Origin: Flavobacteriales bacterium MED-G22
GTDB taxonomy: Bacteria > Bacteroidota > Bacteroidia > Flavobacteriales > Flavobacteriaceae
Direction: 5' to 3'
Assembly: GCA_002457295.1 (NCBI GenBank)
Contig: NTKF01000013.1
Location: 1-29,980 of the forward strand
Length of the DNA: 29,980 nucleotides
Shown here: positions 16,305 through 25,194 of the stretch, piece by piece
How positions within the stretch are numbered: position 1 is the stretch's first letter
How the letters are laid out: each line of letters begins with the position of its first letter
The notes under the pieces: generated by a model
Seen by the model: only the letters and a program-made list of their open reading frames with translations
What the model was told of the DNA's origin: nothing
The model's database searches: none
Translations under genes and position numbers: made by a program

Positions 16305-16670
16305 TTATGAAATATCTCCACGCCTTAAAAAGTATTCAACAATGGCAGTTTTTATTAATAAACTTTGCTCCCCTGGCTTTAAAACAGGTAGGCTTTCAAT
16401 CAATTCAAAATGTGGCCATCCATTATCGTCTATAAAATCAAAACGATAAAAACCGTAGGGTTCTAAGACTGTACAAATACCGACATGAATAAGATTCACA
16501 TTATCATCTTTTTTGAATTTTTGTTCAATTTTACCCAATTCTTGCAAGCCAATGAGATAAAGAACCCCCTCTACCTCCAATACTTCAGCATCAGAAAATT
16601 GTTGGGTTAGTTGGTCAATTAGCAACTCCCATCGTTCTTTGAGTTTAGGGTCTCTAACTTCTTTTTTCAT
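16305..16670 (-). CDS. Small conserved-type protein of unknown function
   Basis: 121 residues, soluble, no signal peptide or membrane segment. It begins MKKEVRDPKLKERWELLIDQ (helical) and continues with short strands (EVEGVLYLIGLQELG, YGFYRFDFIDDNGWPHFEL) and a helix near the end. I do not recognise the family. It is 21 bp upstream of pheS and may be co-transcribed. A TACCTTTA sequence (one mismatch to the -7 consensus) lies 6 bp before its ATG. Confidence 0.75.
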   Translation of the reverse strand: MKKEVRDPKLKERWELLIDQLTQQFSDAEVLEVEGVLYLIGLQELGKIEQKFKKDDNVNLIHVGICTVLEPYGFYRFDFIDDNGWPHFELIESLPVLKPGEQSLLIKTAIVEYFLRRGDIS

Positions 16671-16729
16671 TGTGGGTAAAGGTACACATATTGTTGTGCT
16701 AGGGGTTTAAAAATATGTAATTTCACCCT

Positions 16730-17242
16730 ATGAATAGTTTTGATATAATTGTTCTTTTGTTATTAACATGGGGCTTCATAAATGGATTTCGAAAAGGTTT
16801 AATAATCGAAGTTTCAAGATTTTTAGCCCTTATTTTAGGGCTTTGGATTGCCTTTATTTTTTCAAGAGAAGCTTCTCTTTTTCTAGCCAATCATATTGAC
16901 ACAAGTCCTCAAATTTTAAATGGAATTAGTTTTCTTTTGTTGTTTGTACTAATTGTAATTGCTATTTCAATACTGGCAAAAGCGCTGACCAAAATATTGA
17001 AATTAGCTGCACTTGGGCTATTAAATAGAATGTTAGGAGGGGTTTTTGGAGTGCTAAAGTGGTGTTTTATTTTAAGTGCCCTAGCATTAATATATGAACA
17101 GATCAGTGATGTAATTACGCTTGTTCCATCAACTTTTGAAGAGGATTCTAGATTCTATCAATACCTACTTGAATTTGGCAAATTTTCATACCAATGGGTT
17201 TCTCATGAGTTCCCCAATCAAGAGCCTTCTAATTTGCTTTAA
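16730..17242 (+). CDS. CvpA-family membrane protein
   Basis: 170 residues with four hydrophobic segments. The start NSFDIIVLLLLTWGFINGFRKGLI is typical of the CvpA (colicin V production) family, with the GxxxGxxKGxxxE-like turn. The last hydrophobic segment is followed by a short acidic tail. The molecular role of the family is unclear; links to envelope homeostasis have been proposed. It is divergent from the small unknown gene, and its stop overlaps that of batE by 4 bp. A TTG, 21-bp spacer, TAATTTCA arrangement upstream may be its promoter. Confidence 0.85.
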   Translation: MNSFDIIVLLLLTWGFINGFRKGLIIEVSRFLALILGLWIAFIFSREASLFLANHIDTSPQILNGISFLLLFVLIVIAISILAKALTKILKLAALGLLNRMLGGVFGVLKWCFILSALALIYEQISDVITLVPSTFEEDSRFYQYLLEFGKFSYQWVSHEFPNQEPSNLL

Positions 17243-18036
17243 TTTAAATTTTTTAATGAAGCATTTTTTATCCACCCCGTTGCCCCATTAGCAATATTAA
17301 TTTTTTTCCACTCTTGTAAAGAATCCGTGACTCGCACTTTAGTCCCCTTATGCAAAACAAATAATATTTCACTTCGATCGTTAGGCTCAGAACGAATGTT
17401 GAGTTGTTCTGAAAATAGGATCGCATATTGTGTAGTTTTATTCTTATAGTCTTTAACTGATGCCAAGGAGTAGCTAGCCAATAAAAAAAGAAGACTGAGA
17501 ATACTGGTTGTGAAAAAAAATCTTTTCCAAAAAGACCTATTCAACCACAAATAGGCAGCAAAAAATATAGCCAATAGCCAAGCAAAAAGTACAGACGTAT
17601 AGGCCCAACCTTCAATTGAAAGAAGGCTTAAGAAAAAGTCTTCTATACGAGTTAATTGAGAAATTGGTAAAGGTTCTATAGCATCAATAGTCATGTTTTG
17701 AGCAAACGCACTATTGATTATAATATCTTCATTATCAGGGTCTAATTGTTTGGCTTTTTCATAATAAAAAATACTCTCTGCTACATTATTTAAGCGATAA
17801 TGTCCATTACCTAAATTATAATATAAAATTGAGCTGTGTTGCCCCATTTTTAAAACTTGTTCATAAAGGTGCACCGCTTTATTATAGTCTCCCTCATTAT
17901 AGGCATTGTTGCCTTCTTGAAATACAGGTTGCATATTCTCTTGAGCAAAAAACAGGGCACTACAAACTAAAAAAATGACTCCAAAAAAGAGTTTTAAGTG
18001 ATTGGAAATAAATAATTTTAGCTTCACTCGTTTCAT
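17239..18036 (-). CDS. batE: BatE: TPR and SH3-domain membrane protein
   Basis: 265 residues. An N-terminal membrane or signal segment (about 14-31) is followed by two or three TPR motifs (GNNAYNEGDYNKAVHLYEQ; YYNLGNGHYRLNNVAESIFYYEKA), two membrane helices (about 145-164 and 170-192), and a C-terminal bacterial SH3 domain (LNIRSEPNDRSEILFVLHKGTKV ending ATGWIKNASL). TPR plus SH3 architecture at the end of a bat operon identifies BatE. It overlaps batD by 4 bp (ATGA junction). It is likely a scaffold binding partner proteins or cell wall in the periplasm. Confidence 0.88.
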   Translation of the reverse strand: MKRVKLKLFISNHLKLFFGVIFLVCSALFFAQENMQPVFQEGNNAYNEGDYNKAVHLYEQVLKMGQHSSILYYNLGNGHYRLNNVAESIFYYEKAKQLDPDNEDIIINSAFAQNMTIDAIEPLPISQLTRIEDFFLSLLSIEGWAYTSVLFAWLLAIFFAAYLWLNRSFWKRFFFTTSILSLLFLLASYSLASVKDYKNKTTQYAILFSEQLNIRSEPNDRSEILFVLHKGTKVRVTDSLQEWKKINIANGATGWIKNASLKNLN

Positions 18037-19805
18037 TTCAATTCTTTGTCTAAAATGGCAATTATGCTACTTGCATCCTTAAAATCTTCGTTCATGTTTA
18101 CCAAAGAGCCAGGAGCATATCGCGCTTGTTCACAATTTTCTAGAAGAGTCACAAATGCATGACACGTTTTTTCACTCACCTTACGCTCAGCCAAAACTGA
18201 ATTTATTTTGAGCTTACTAAATTCTTGTGTTTCTAAATTTAGTTTTGCTTTTAAATAATTGTGCAACGCGCGTTCTAATGCTTCATAAAATTGAGATTGT
18301 TGCTGCATAGCTACTTTTGCAGAACTCAAATATTTTCTTGCTAATCGATTTGCAGCACGTTGCTTCGATTGCTGCTCGTTTAAAGGATTGTTGTTTCTAT
18401 TTCTTTGCACAACAAATAAAAGTAAAAGGGCTGCAAATGGTGAAAGAACAAATCCCCAATATTTGTTTGATTTCCAGAAAAGTGACTTTTGCCTTGAAGT
18501 CAAAGAAGTATCTAAATTTATAAATCTAAAGGCAGAATCTGATAGGACAATATTCTGTTGCTGAGACTGAGCATTATTTGAAGAAACGACATTGCCTGCC
18601 ACAGGGCCATCAAAAACATCTACTATCAATTTTTGTGATTCTACTGTCTTGTAGACCTCTTGTTTTGGATCAAAGTAGGAAAATATAACTTCAGGAATAG
18701 GATATTTCCCTTGATATTGAGGGACTATAGTGTAGCTGTCTTCAATCGTGCCTTGCATTCCTTTTAAAGTAGTTTTTACTTTTTCATTATGCTCGGGTTC
18801 ATAAAGCTCTAAGGTGTTAGGCACGCTAATCTTAGGTAAATCAAAAAGCTTTAAATTCCCATTACCCCGAACTTTCACTTTAGCCTGAAATGATTCTGTG
18901 GCTTTCAAAGCATCTTTACTCAAAACCACATCAAAATCAAATTGGCCTACGGCACCCGAAAAATTTTGGGGCTGCCCTTCAGAGGGTAGTGATTTAACTT
19001 TAATATTCACTCCGCCTGCAGTAATTGTTTTTTGAATTTGCCTATATACTCTTTTTCCAAAGATATCTCTTCTGTTAGAAGGAATATCAACGTTCATAGT
19101 GAGTGTAAGAGGTTCAAGGGCTAGAGTCCCCTTCTTTTGTGGATACAGCACAACTTTGCGCCAAACCACCTCTCGGTAGGGTTCATTTTTATAAGTACCA
19201 TTTCCAACTGTAATCTGTGGAATGCTAATGTTGTGGCTCCAAAAATCTGAAAACTCTGGACTTTCCAATTCTTGTACATTAGAAATACCAATCGGGTTTC
19301 TAAAATATATTTTATATAAAACAGTTATTGCTTCATTGAGGTAGGGTCTATAATTTGAAATCTCTGCCACTAAGTGTAGGTTTTCATCTGCTATATAATC
19401 TACATTATTTGGGTCATTTGGCCTGGCCACAGCGGCAGTAACTGTGATGTTCACAGGGCTGGTTTTGTAAACTTCACCATCAATAGTGACAGTGGCTTGC
19501 TGGATGTTTAAAGTTCCCTTTTTTTTAGGCATCAAAAAATAGGTGTATTTTTTTGAAAAACTTCTCACCCCATTGACCCAAGATCGACTAACAGCTTGCT
19601 GTGGTCCAGAAACCACTTGAAAATCTTGAAAATTTGGTGGGTTAAAGTTGTCTCCATTTTCATTCATCACAAAGTCAACCCGAAGCCGTTCATTCAGGCC
19701 TAATTTTTTTTTGCTCACTTGAGTTTCAAAGGATATTTGACCAAGCAATGGCGTTACCATACCGATATAAAAAACTAATCCCAATAAAAGAGAATTCCCT
19801 TTCAT
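18033..19805 (-). CDS. batD: BatD: large periplasmic aerotolerance protein
   Basis: 590 residues: a signal peptide cleaved near residue 22 (PLLGQISFE), several Ig-like beta domains over about 23-430, one membrane segment (about 448-466, VLSPFAALLLLFVV) and a cytoplasmic helical tail. Repeated features such as NENGDNFNPPNFQDFQVVSG and YFLMPKKKGTL are characteristic of BatD (oxygen-tolerance family). It lies between batC and batE in the operon, 1 bp after batC. It probably reaches across the periplasm and couples the VWA proteins to the outer envelope. Confidence 0.92.
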   Translation of the reverse strand: MKGNSLLLGLVFYIGMVTPLLGQISFETQVSKKKLGLNERLRVDFVMNENGDNFNPPNFQDFQVVSGPQQAVSRSWVNGVRSFSKKYTYFLMPKKKGTLNIQQATVTIDGEVYKTSPVNITVTAAVARPNDPNNVDYIADENLHLVAEISNYRPYLNEAITVLYKIYFRNPIGISNVQELESPEFSDFWSHNISIPQITVGNGTYKNEPYREVVWRKVVLYPQKKGTLALEPLTLTMNVDIPSNRRDIFGKRVYRQIQKTITAGGVNIKVKSLPSEGQPQNFSGAVGQFDFDVVLSKDALKATESFQAKVKVRGNGNLKLFDLPKISVPNTLELYEPEHNEKVKTTLKGMQGTIEDSYTIVPQYQGKYPIPEVIFSYFDPKQEVYKTVESQKLIVDVFDGPVAGNVVSSNNAQSQQQNIVLSDSAFRFINLDTSLTSRQKSLFWKSNKYWGFVLSPFAALLLLFVVQRNRNNNPLNEQQSKQRAANRLARKYLSSAKVAMQQQSQFYEALERALHNYLKAKLNLETQEFSKLKINSVLAERKVSEKTCHAFVTLLENCEQARYAPGSLVNMNEDFKDASSIIAILDKELK

Positions 19806-19806
19806 A

Positions 19807-20622
19807 TTACCAATCTTTTTTTCTTCTTACTGGAGTTGCATTTATCTTTTCAGCATTAATCTTTTTTTGAACATCTTTTTCTTGATTATTCATAGCCTCT
19901 AACAAGCTCTGTACTTGCTGAGGAGACAACTGACCCTCTCGTGGTGGTGGAGGTTGTTGCTTCTCCTGATTTGGGTTTCCATTTTGTGGACTCTGGTCTC
20001 CTTCTTTTTCATCAGGCTCACCCTCTTGTTCTTTTTGCTCTCCCTCGTCTCCTTTATCATTTTGATCACTCTCTTGGTCTTGCTCGCCTTTTTTGTCTTT
20101 ATTTTCTTGATCTTCTTGCTCCTGCTTATCTTGCTGATTGTCCTTATTTTGATCTTGTTGATCCTCTTGCTGTTGTGGTTTTTCTTTTTCTAATAACTCT
20201 TTGGCGAGAGCATAATTGTATCTTGTTTCATCGTCAGTAGGGTTGTTTCTCAAAGCGTTTTTATAGGCTTCTACTGCTTTTGCATAGTCTTTCTTTTTCA
20301 TGAAAACGTTTCCCATATTGTGAAAAGCGAGATGCTTTTCAGCTTTAGAAGGAGCAAATTTTTGCGCCTGAAAAAATCGTTGGGAGGCCTCCTCCAAATT
20401 CCCGTTTTCAAAGTGTACATTGCCTAGATTATGGAGCGCTTCGTTTCGTTCGGGAGCCTCGGAGAGGGCTTTCCTGTAGTCTGTCTCAGCAAAAAAATAC
20501 TCTTTTTCGCCAACCTTTTTATTTCCTTCATAAATAAAATTATCTATTTCACTCTCTTGGGCTGAAACAAAAAAGCAAGCTCCTATTGTGATCAAAAAAA
20601 GCGGTCTATACAGGTTATTCAT
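19807..20622 (-). CDS. batC: BatC: TPR protein with acidic low-complexity region
   Basis: 271 residues: a signal peptide (cleavage near residue 20 before QESEID), three TPR units (about 25-135, including NEALHNLGNVHFENGNLEEA and YAKAVEAYKNALRNNPTD), then a Gln/Glu/Asp/Lys-rich stretch of about 75 residues, a proline run (QQPPPPRE) and a conserved-looking end, SPQQVQSLLEAMNNQEKDVQKK. The low-complexity part produces long leucine-rich open frames on the other strand, which are not genes. It overlaps batB by 8 bp. The conserved tail may be the interaction part. Confidence 0.9.
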   Translation of the reverse strand: MNNLYRPLFLITIGACFFVSAQESEIDNFIYEGNKKVGEKEYFFAETDYRKALSEAPERNEALHNLGNVHFENGNLEEASQRFFQAQKFAPSKAEKHLAFHNMGNVFMKKKDYAKAVEAYKNALRNNPTDDETRYNYALAKELLEKEKPQQQEDQQDQNKDNQQDKQEQEDQENKDKKGEQDQESDQNDKGDEGEQKEQEGEPDEKEGDQSPQNGNPNQEKQQPPPPREGQLSPQQVQSLLEAMNNQEKDVQKKINAEKINATPVRRKKDW

Positions 20623-21652
20623 TTTCGTTAAATAAGTCTAACTTTTGAATCCATCGTGTCTTGGTTTCAAACAAAAATAATTCCAAAATCAGAAAAAATA
20701 AAGAGCCTAGTAAAAAAGGTTGGAATCGGTCTTTGTAACTTACAAATTTCTTAGCTTCAAATTCTTTCTTATCCATATCTTTTAAAGTTTGAGAAACAAA
20801 ATCTAAGACCTCTTGGGTATTATTCCCGTCTTGATAAGCTCCTCCAGTAGCTTCAGCAATTTGGGCTAGAACGATAGGGTTTTTTTTGGTGATGACTACC
20901 TCGCCTTCAAAATCCTTTTTATAAGAATCAATCACTCCTTTGTTCTTTATTGGTATGGGGCCTCCTTCTTCAGTCCCCACACCAAGTGTAAAAATCTTAA
21001 TTCCAATATCTGCCGCTCTTTCTGCTGCATTAGCCGCATCGTCTGAATGATCTTCTCCATCTGATATTAAAAACAATACCCTATTGGTTTGATCTTCATC
21101 ATCAAAAAATGTGCCTGAAAGGTCGATAGCACTGTCAAGGGCAGTTCCTTGAGAGGAAAGCATTTCGGTGTTCAAGGCTTGTAAAAACATCTTAGCTGCG
21201 CCATAATCTGTTGTTATGGGCAATTGTGGAATAGCTTGTGCAGCATAGGCTACAATTCCAACCCGGTCGCTGGCAAGTTGGTTTAATATAGCAGAAACCA
21301 AGCGCTTTGACTTTTCTAAACGATTGGGAGCAATATCTTCAGCCAACATACTTTTAGAAACATCTATGGCAAAAACAATGTCTACACCTTCCCGCTTGAC
21401 CGTTTCAAGTTGTGTGCCTATTTTAGGATTTACTAAACCTATAACCATCAAGACGATGGCAAAACTAATTAGAAGTAATTTTAATCCTGGCTTAAAAAAC
21501 GAACGGTTTGGACTAAGAGCATTCAATAAGGGAAGACTCGCAAAGGTTTTTTGTGTTTTCTTTTTCCATCTTCGAACCAACAAAAACGAAAACCATACAA
21601 GGGGCAATAAAGCCAGACAATAAAAATAGTTGGGAGCGTCCAATTGATACAT
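20615..21652 (-). CDS. batB: BatB: membrane VWA-domain protein
   Basis: 345 residues. Membrane helices lie near 9-26 and 57-75, then a von Willebrand factor A domain (about 90-285), then a final membrane helix (FLLGSLFFLILELFLF). The metal-ion site DxSxS is at Asp97-Val-Ser99-Lys-Ser101, with later site residues in ISDGEDHSD. It pairs with BatA, the other VWA protein, and both probably expose the domain to the periplasm or cytoplasm as a heteromer. It starts directly after batA with no gap. Confidence 0.93.
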   Translation of the reverse strand: MYQLDAPNYFYCLALLPLVWFSFLLVRRWKKKTQKTFASLPLLNALSPNRSFFKPGLKLLLISFAIVLMVIGLVNPKIGTQLETVKREGVDIVFAIDVSKSMLAEDIAPNRLEKSKRLVSAILNQLASDRVGIVAYAAQAIPQLPITTDYGAAKMFLQALNTEMLSSQGTALDSAIDLSGTFFDDEDQTNRVLFLISDGEDHSDDAANAAERAADIGIKIFTLGVGTEEGGPIPIKNKGVIDSYKKDFEGEVVITKKNPIVLAQIAEATGGAYQDGNNTQEVLDFVSQTLKDMDKKEFEAKKFVSYKDRFQPFLLGSLFFLILELFLFETKTRWIQKLDLFNENE

Positions 21653-22657
21653 TTATATGAAACTTTTAAAAATTGTATTTCTTAGAATCCATTCAACCCC
21701 TAGCAATCCTAGTGCAAAAAGGATGAGCATTCTATACTTTTCTTGATAATTATAATATTTAAACTCTTCAATTTCTGTCTTTTCTAATTTATTAATTTCA
21801 GCATAAATTTCTTCAAGTTTTTTATTGTCGGTAGCTCTAAAATAAAGCCCTCCGGTAGCCTCTGCTATTTCTTTTAGGAGCGTTTCATCAATTTCAACTT
21901 TTGTCATACCATACTGAAATTTTCCATTGGGCAAAACCCCCACTGGTGCTCGAGCTGTGCCATTGCTTCCAAGTCCAATCGTATACGTTTTAATGTTAAA
22001 CTCAACTGCCAATTCTGTAGCAATTTTAGGATCTATAAATCCTGAATTATTGACACCATCTGTGAGTAAGATGATGACTTTGCTTTTGGCTTTACTATCT
22101 TTTAAGCGGTTTACTGAGGTCGCCAAACCCATTCCAATTGCTGTGCCGTCTTCAATGACGCCGTCATAGACTATCTCAAGAAGCGCTCTTTTAACAATAT
22201 TATTATCGCTCGTTATGGGTGTCTTGGTATAACTTTCACCTGCATAAACCACTAGTCCAATTCGGTCTGAAAGACGATCATCAACAAAGGCAGCAGCAAC
22301 TCTCTTGAGCGCACTCAGCCTGTCTGGCTTTAGATCTTGAGCCAACATGCTTGATGAAATATCAATTGCCATAATGATATCGATTCCTTTGTTGGTTTTG
22401 GTCCGTACAGATACATCAACGGTCTGTGGGCGGGCTAATCCCAAAATAATAAAAATCAAAGCCGCCAGTCTTAAGACAAATAAAAAGGGGCGCAATTGTG
22501 CTAAAAATGAAGTTTTGTTTTCAAAGGCATTTAGAGAAGATATTTTTAGTCTTGCTTGGGTCTTTTTGGCTGTAAAATAATGCCATATAATGACCACAGG
22601 GAGCAACAAAAACAACCAAAAATATTCAGGATTCGCAAAGTCTATACCGTCCCACAT
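21653..22657 (-). CDS. batA: BatA: membrane VWA-domain protein
   Basis: 334 residues. Membrane segments lie near 11-28 and 57-74, then a VWA domain with the intact metal-ion site Asp99-Ile-Ser101-Ser-Ser103 (MAIDISSSMLAQDL) and LLTDGVNNSG. A C-terminal membrane helix lies at MLILFALGLLGVEWIL. It is very similar in plan to BatB, consistent with duplication. It follows the 541-residue gene by 3 bp and abuts batB. Confidence 0.93.
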   Translation of the reverse strand: MWDGIDFANPEYFWLFLLLPVVIIWHYFTAKKTQARLKISSLNAFENKTSFLAQLRPFLFVLRLAALIFIILGLARPQTVDVSVRTKTNKGIDIIMAIDISSSMLAQDLKPDRLSALKRVAAAFVDDRLSDRIGLVVYAGESYTKTPITSDNNIVKRALLEIVYDGVIEDGTAIGMGLATSVNRLKDSKAKSKVIILLTDGVNNSGFIDPKIATELAVEFNIKTYTIGLGSNGTARAPVGVLPNGKFQYGMTKVEIDETLLKEIAEATGGLYFRATDNKKLEEIYAEINKLEKTEIEEFKYYNYQEKYRMLILFALGLLGVEWILRNTIFKSFI

Positions 22658-22660
22658 TGG

Positions 22661-24286
22661 CTATAGTGATTCAATTAATGACAAACTATTAATAATTCTC
22701 TGTTCAATTTTAGTTCCGTAGCGGTCTTCTTTTTCATACATCATTGTTAAAATGATTGTCCCTTCTTCAAAAGTGATTAGATGAGCTGAAAAATTACACC
22801 TTACTCTTGTTTTACTTCCTTTTTTTGGATAGTCTAATGTCCCATATATTTTGGAAAGGGGCACACCGCTAGGTGCGGTAACAGCCTCTTGTTTGATTAA
22901 AATGTTGACCGCCCCTGCGGCTTCAAAATTAGAAATGATTGAATTGACTAAGGCTTGTGCTTTTTCTGCATTTGCTTGCACTGGGTTAGCCAATGAGTCG
23001 GTGGTTTGCTGTGGAGCCTCTTTTGGAAAATCAAAAGATAAATCTATATAAAACGAGCTATCATAACTTCCCTCCCTAAATTGGGTAAAAGTTTTACTTT
23101 CACTGGGGATACGTATTAGCACTTTTGGTGTTTCGAGTTCAATGGGAGGGGTTCCATATTGACTTTTTATCCACTGTGTATTTTCTAATTTTTTGGTTGG
23201 ATAACCTAAAAGCGTATCACGTACCGGATAATATCCATAAATAGCCATTGATGATAACAGACCCATTAAAAGTAAAAGGACCACGCCTAAACTCAATCTA
23301 ATGAATTGCCTTTTCCGAGCTTTTTTGGCTAGCATTTCTTGATATTCTGCTTGTTGCCTCAATTCTTCTTCTGTAGGCTCCGGCAAAACTTCTTTGGTCT
23401 CGATAACAATAGCTTTTATGGCTTTGCGATCTGCATCTGCGTGACGAACTTCTGGTAACGATTTAGCAAATTTTACTAAATCCGCATTTTGTAAAACTGT
23501 TCGCAATGATTTTAGAGTCTCTTTTTCTAAGTTAAGCGTTCCTAGTTCTCTTAGGGCTTCCAACTTTAATAACAATTGATCAGAAGTACTTTCAAGAGCA
23601 TCTATCTTAGCATCTTCTTCTAAATAACGGCGTATCACATCGGTGAGCCTTGAATAATAGTCTTTAAACTCTTCTTGTAGAGCAGGACTAGCTGTTGCAA
23701 GTTCTTCAAGCTGTTCTATTGCTTTATCAAAAGGGGGCAATGCTTTTAGCCTTTCCTCTTTGCGTCTTTTTTGAAAAAGATAACCATACAAAACTCCAAC
23801 TAGAACGAGTCCTATTAAAAGTCCCAAAAGGAGTTGCGTAATGAGTTTATCATAATTTTTTGATACTTCTTGCAGTGGCTTAATCGCATATAAATTCTGT
23901 TTTAGAGTATCAACAATCACAGGGTTGACACGAATAGCGATTGGATCAGTCAACTTGGAAAAGCCATTCACCAAAACTTGCTGTTGAGGGAGATAGTAAT
24001 TTCCTGAATCGAACTGAATAAGCGCAAATTTTCTCATGTACAGATAGTGCGATTGTTCTATGATCGTATCAATAGGGCTTATATCCAATATTTCAAAGGG
24101 CGCAAAAGAGAAGGTTTCAGGAAAAACTACCTCTGCAATAGAATCTGTTTTTACTTGCAATGTATAATTAAGTTGAGACCCCAATAGCACAGTAGTTGAA
24201 TCTACGATAGCTTCTACACTAACGGTTTGTGCTGAAACCACACCTAATGCAAATAAACTCACAATAAAATATTTTATTTTAAGCAT
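22661..24286 (-). CDS. Bat-operon BatD-like membrane protein with extra C-terminal domain
   Basis: 541 residues, expected in the envelope. A signal peptide (cleavage near residue 19, VVSAQ) is followed by an Ig-like BatD-type domain (about 20-135), membrane helix 1 (about 150-171), a charged helical cytoplasmic part (about 175-328, including FKDYYSRLTDVIRRYLEE, as in DUF4381-like proteins), membrane helix 2 (about 330-351), and a C-terminal part of about 190 residues ending IINSLSLIESL. I do not recognise this last part. It would face the periplasm if the signal peptide is cleaved. Location between the DUF58 gene and batA fits the variable accessory gene of these operons. Confidence 0.8.
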   Translation of the reverse strand: MLKIKYFIVSLFALGVVSAQTVSVEAIVDSTTVLLGSQLNYTLQVKTDSIAEVVFPETFSFAPFEILDISPIDTIIEQSHYLYMRKFALIQFDSGNYYLPQQQVLVNGFSKLTDPIAIRVNPVIVDTLKQNLYAIKPLQEVSKNYDKLITQLLLGLLIGLVLVGVLYGYLFQKRRKEERLKALPPFDKAIEQLEELATASPALQEEFKDYYSRLTDVIRRYLEEDAKIDALESTSDQLLLKLEALRELGTLNLEKETLKSLRTVLQNADLVKFAKSLPEVRHADADRKAIKAIVIETKEVLPEPTEEELRQQAEYQEMLAKKARKRQFIRLSLGVVLLLLMGLLSSMAIYGYYPVRDTLLGYPTKKLENTQWIKSQYGTPPIELETPKVLIRIPSESKTFTQFREGSYDSSFYIDLSFDFPKEAPQQTTDSLANPVQANAEKAQALVNSIISNFEAAGAVNILIKQEAVTAPSGVPLSKIYGTLDYPKKGSKTRVRCNFSAHLITFEEGTIILTMMYEKEDRYGTKIEQRIINSLSLIESL

Positions 24287-24288
24287 AT

Positions 24289-25155
24289 TTAGATTCTCGC
24301 TTTAAAATAGTTCAACAGCTTCTTGACATAGCTTTCATCTACTCGACAACTTATAGTTCCAGCTCCATTTTTTCGAAAAAGATCCTGAAAAATAGCCTTT
24401 TGTTGAAGATGATTTTTTTCGTATCGATCTCTAACTTTTTTAGATTGTGTATTGACCCATTGGACCCTTCCTGTTTCAGCATCGACCATTGGAAGAATCC
24501 CTAGGTTTGGAAGTCGTTCCTCTTTTGCATCATATACTCTTATTCCTGTTAAGTCGTGCTTTTTTGCTGCAATTCGAAGGGTGTTTTCATAATTTTGATC
24601 AATAAAATCTGAAAGTAAAAACACAATTGCTTTCTTTTTTAAAATTCCTGATAAGAATTCAAGGGCTGCATTAATACTGGTCTTTTTATTTTTTGGTTGA
24701 AACTCTAACAATTCTCTAATTATTCTCAATATATGAAAACGTCCTTTTTTTGGAGGGATGAATAATTCTACTTGATCAGAAAAAAGTAACAACCCTACTT
24801 TGTCATTATTTTGAAGTGCTGAAAAAGCAAGTGTGGCAGAAATTTCTGTTAAAATTTCTCGCTTAAACTGTTGCTGGGTGCCAAACATTTCAGAACCACT
24901 CACATCAACAACAAGCATCAAAGTCAATTCACGCTCTTCTTCAAACACTTTTACATAGGGCTCTCTATAGCGGGCTGTAACATTCCAATCAATGGCTCTC
25001 ACGTCATCTCCATATTGATATTGCCTTACTTCACTAAACGTCATCCCCCGACCTTTAAATGTGGAGTGGTATTCTCCACCAAAAATATGGTCACTTAGGC
25101 GACTGGTTTTAATTTCGATTTTTCGAACTTTTTTTAAAAGCGCTTTGGTATCCAT
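24289..25155 (-). CDS. DUF58 domain protein of the Bat operon
   Basis: 288 residues, cytoplasmic, no membrane segment. The DUF58 signature runs YQYGDDVRAIDWNVTARY and VKVFEEERELTLMLVVDVSGS. The latter contains a VWA-type DxSGS site, a fold that in related complexes pairs with MoxR ATPases. It is 2 bp upstream of the BatD-like gene and 39 bp downstream of moxR, so it is co-transcribed. It probably connects the ATPase to the membrane VWA proteins. Confidence 0.92.
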   Translation of the reverse strand: MDTKALLKKVRKIEIKTSRLSDHIFGGEYHSTFKGRGMTFSEVRQYQYGDDVRAIDWNVTARYREPYVKVFEEERELTLMLVVDVSGSEMFGTQQQFKREILTEISATLAFSALQNNDKVGLLLFSDQVELFIPPKKGRFHILRIIRELLEFQPKNKKTSINAALEFLSGILKKKAIVFLLSDFIDQNYENTLRIAAKKHDLTGIRVYDAKEERLPNLGILPMVDAETGRVQWVNTQSKKVRDRYEKNHLQQKAIFQDLFRKNGAGTISCRVDESYVKKLLNYFKARI

Positions 25156-25194
25156 CGCGTTTTTTGAATCAAATTAGGAAATTGACTACGCCCC

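Noticed and set aside
19915..20240. Long leucine-rich open frames on the plus strand.
   Set aside because: They are the complement of the Gln/Glu/Asp-rich coding region of batC and have no start context or family resemblance.
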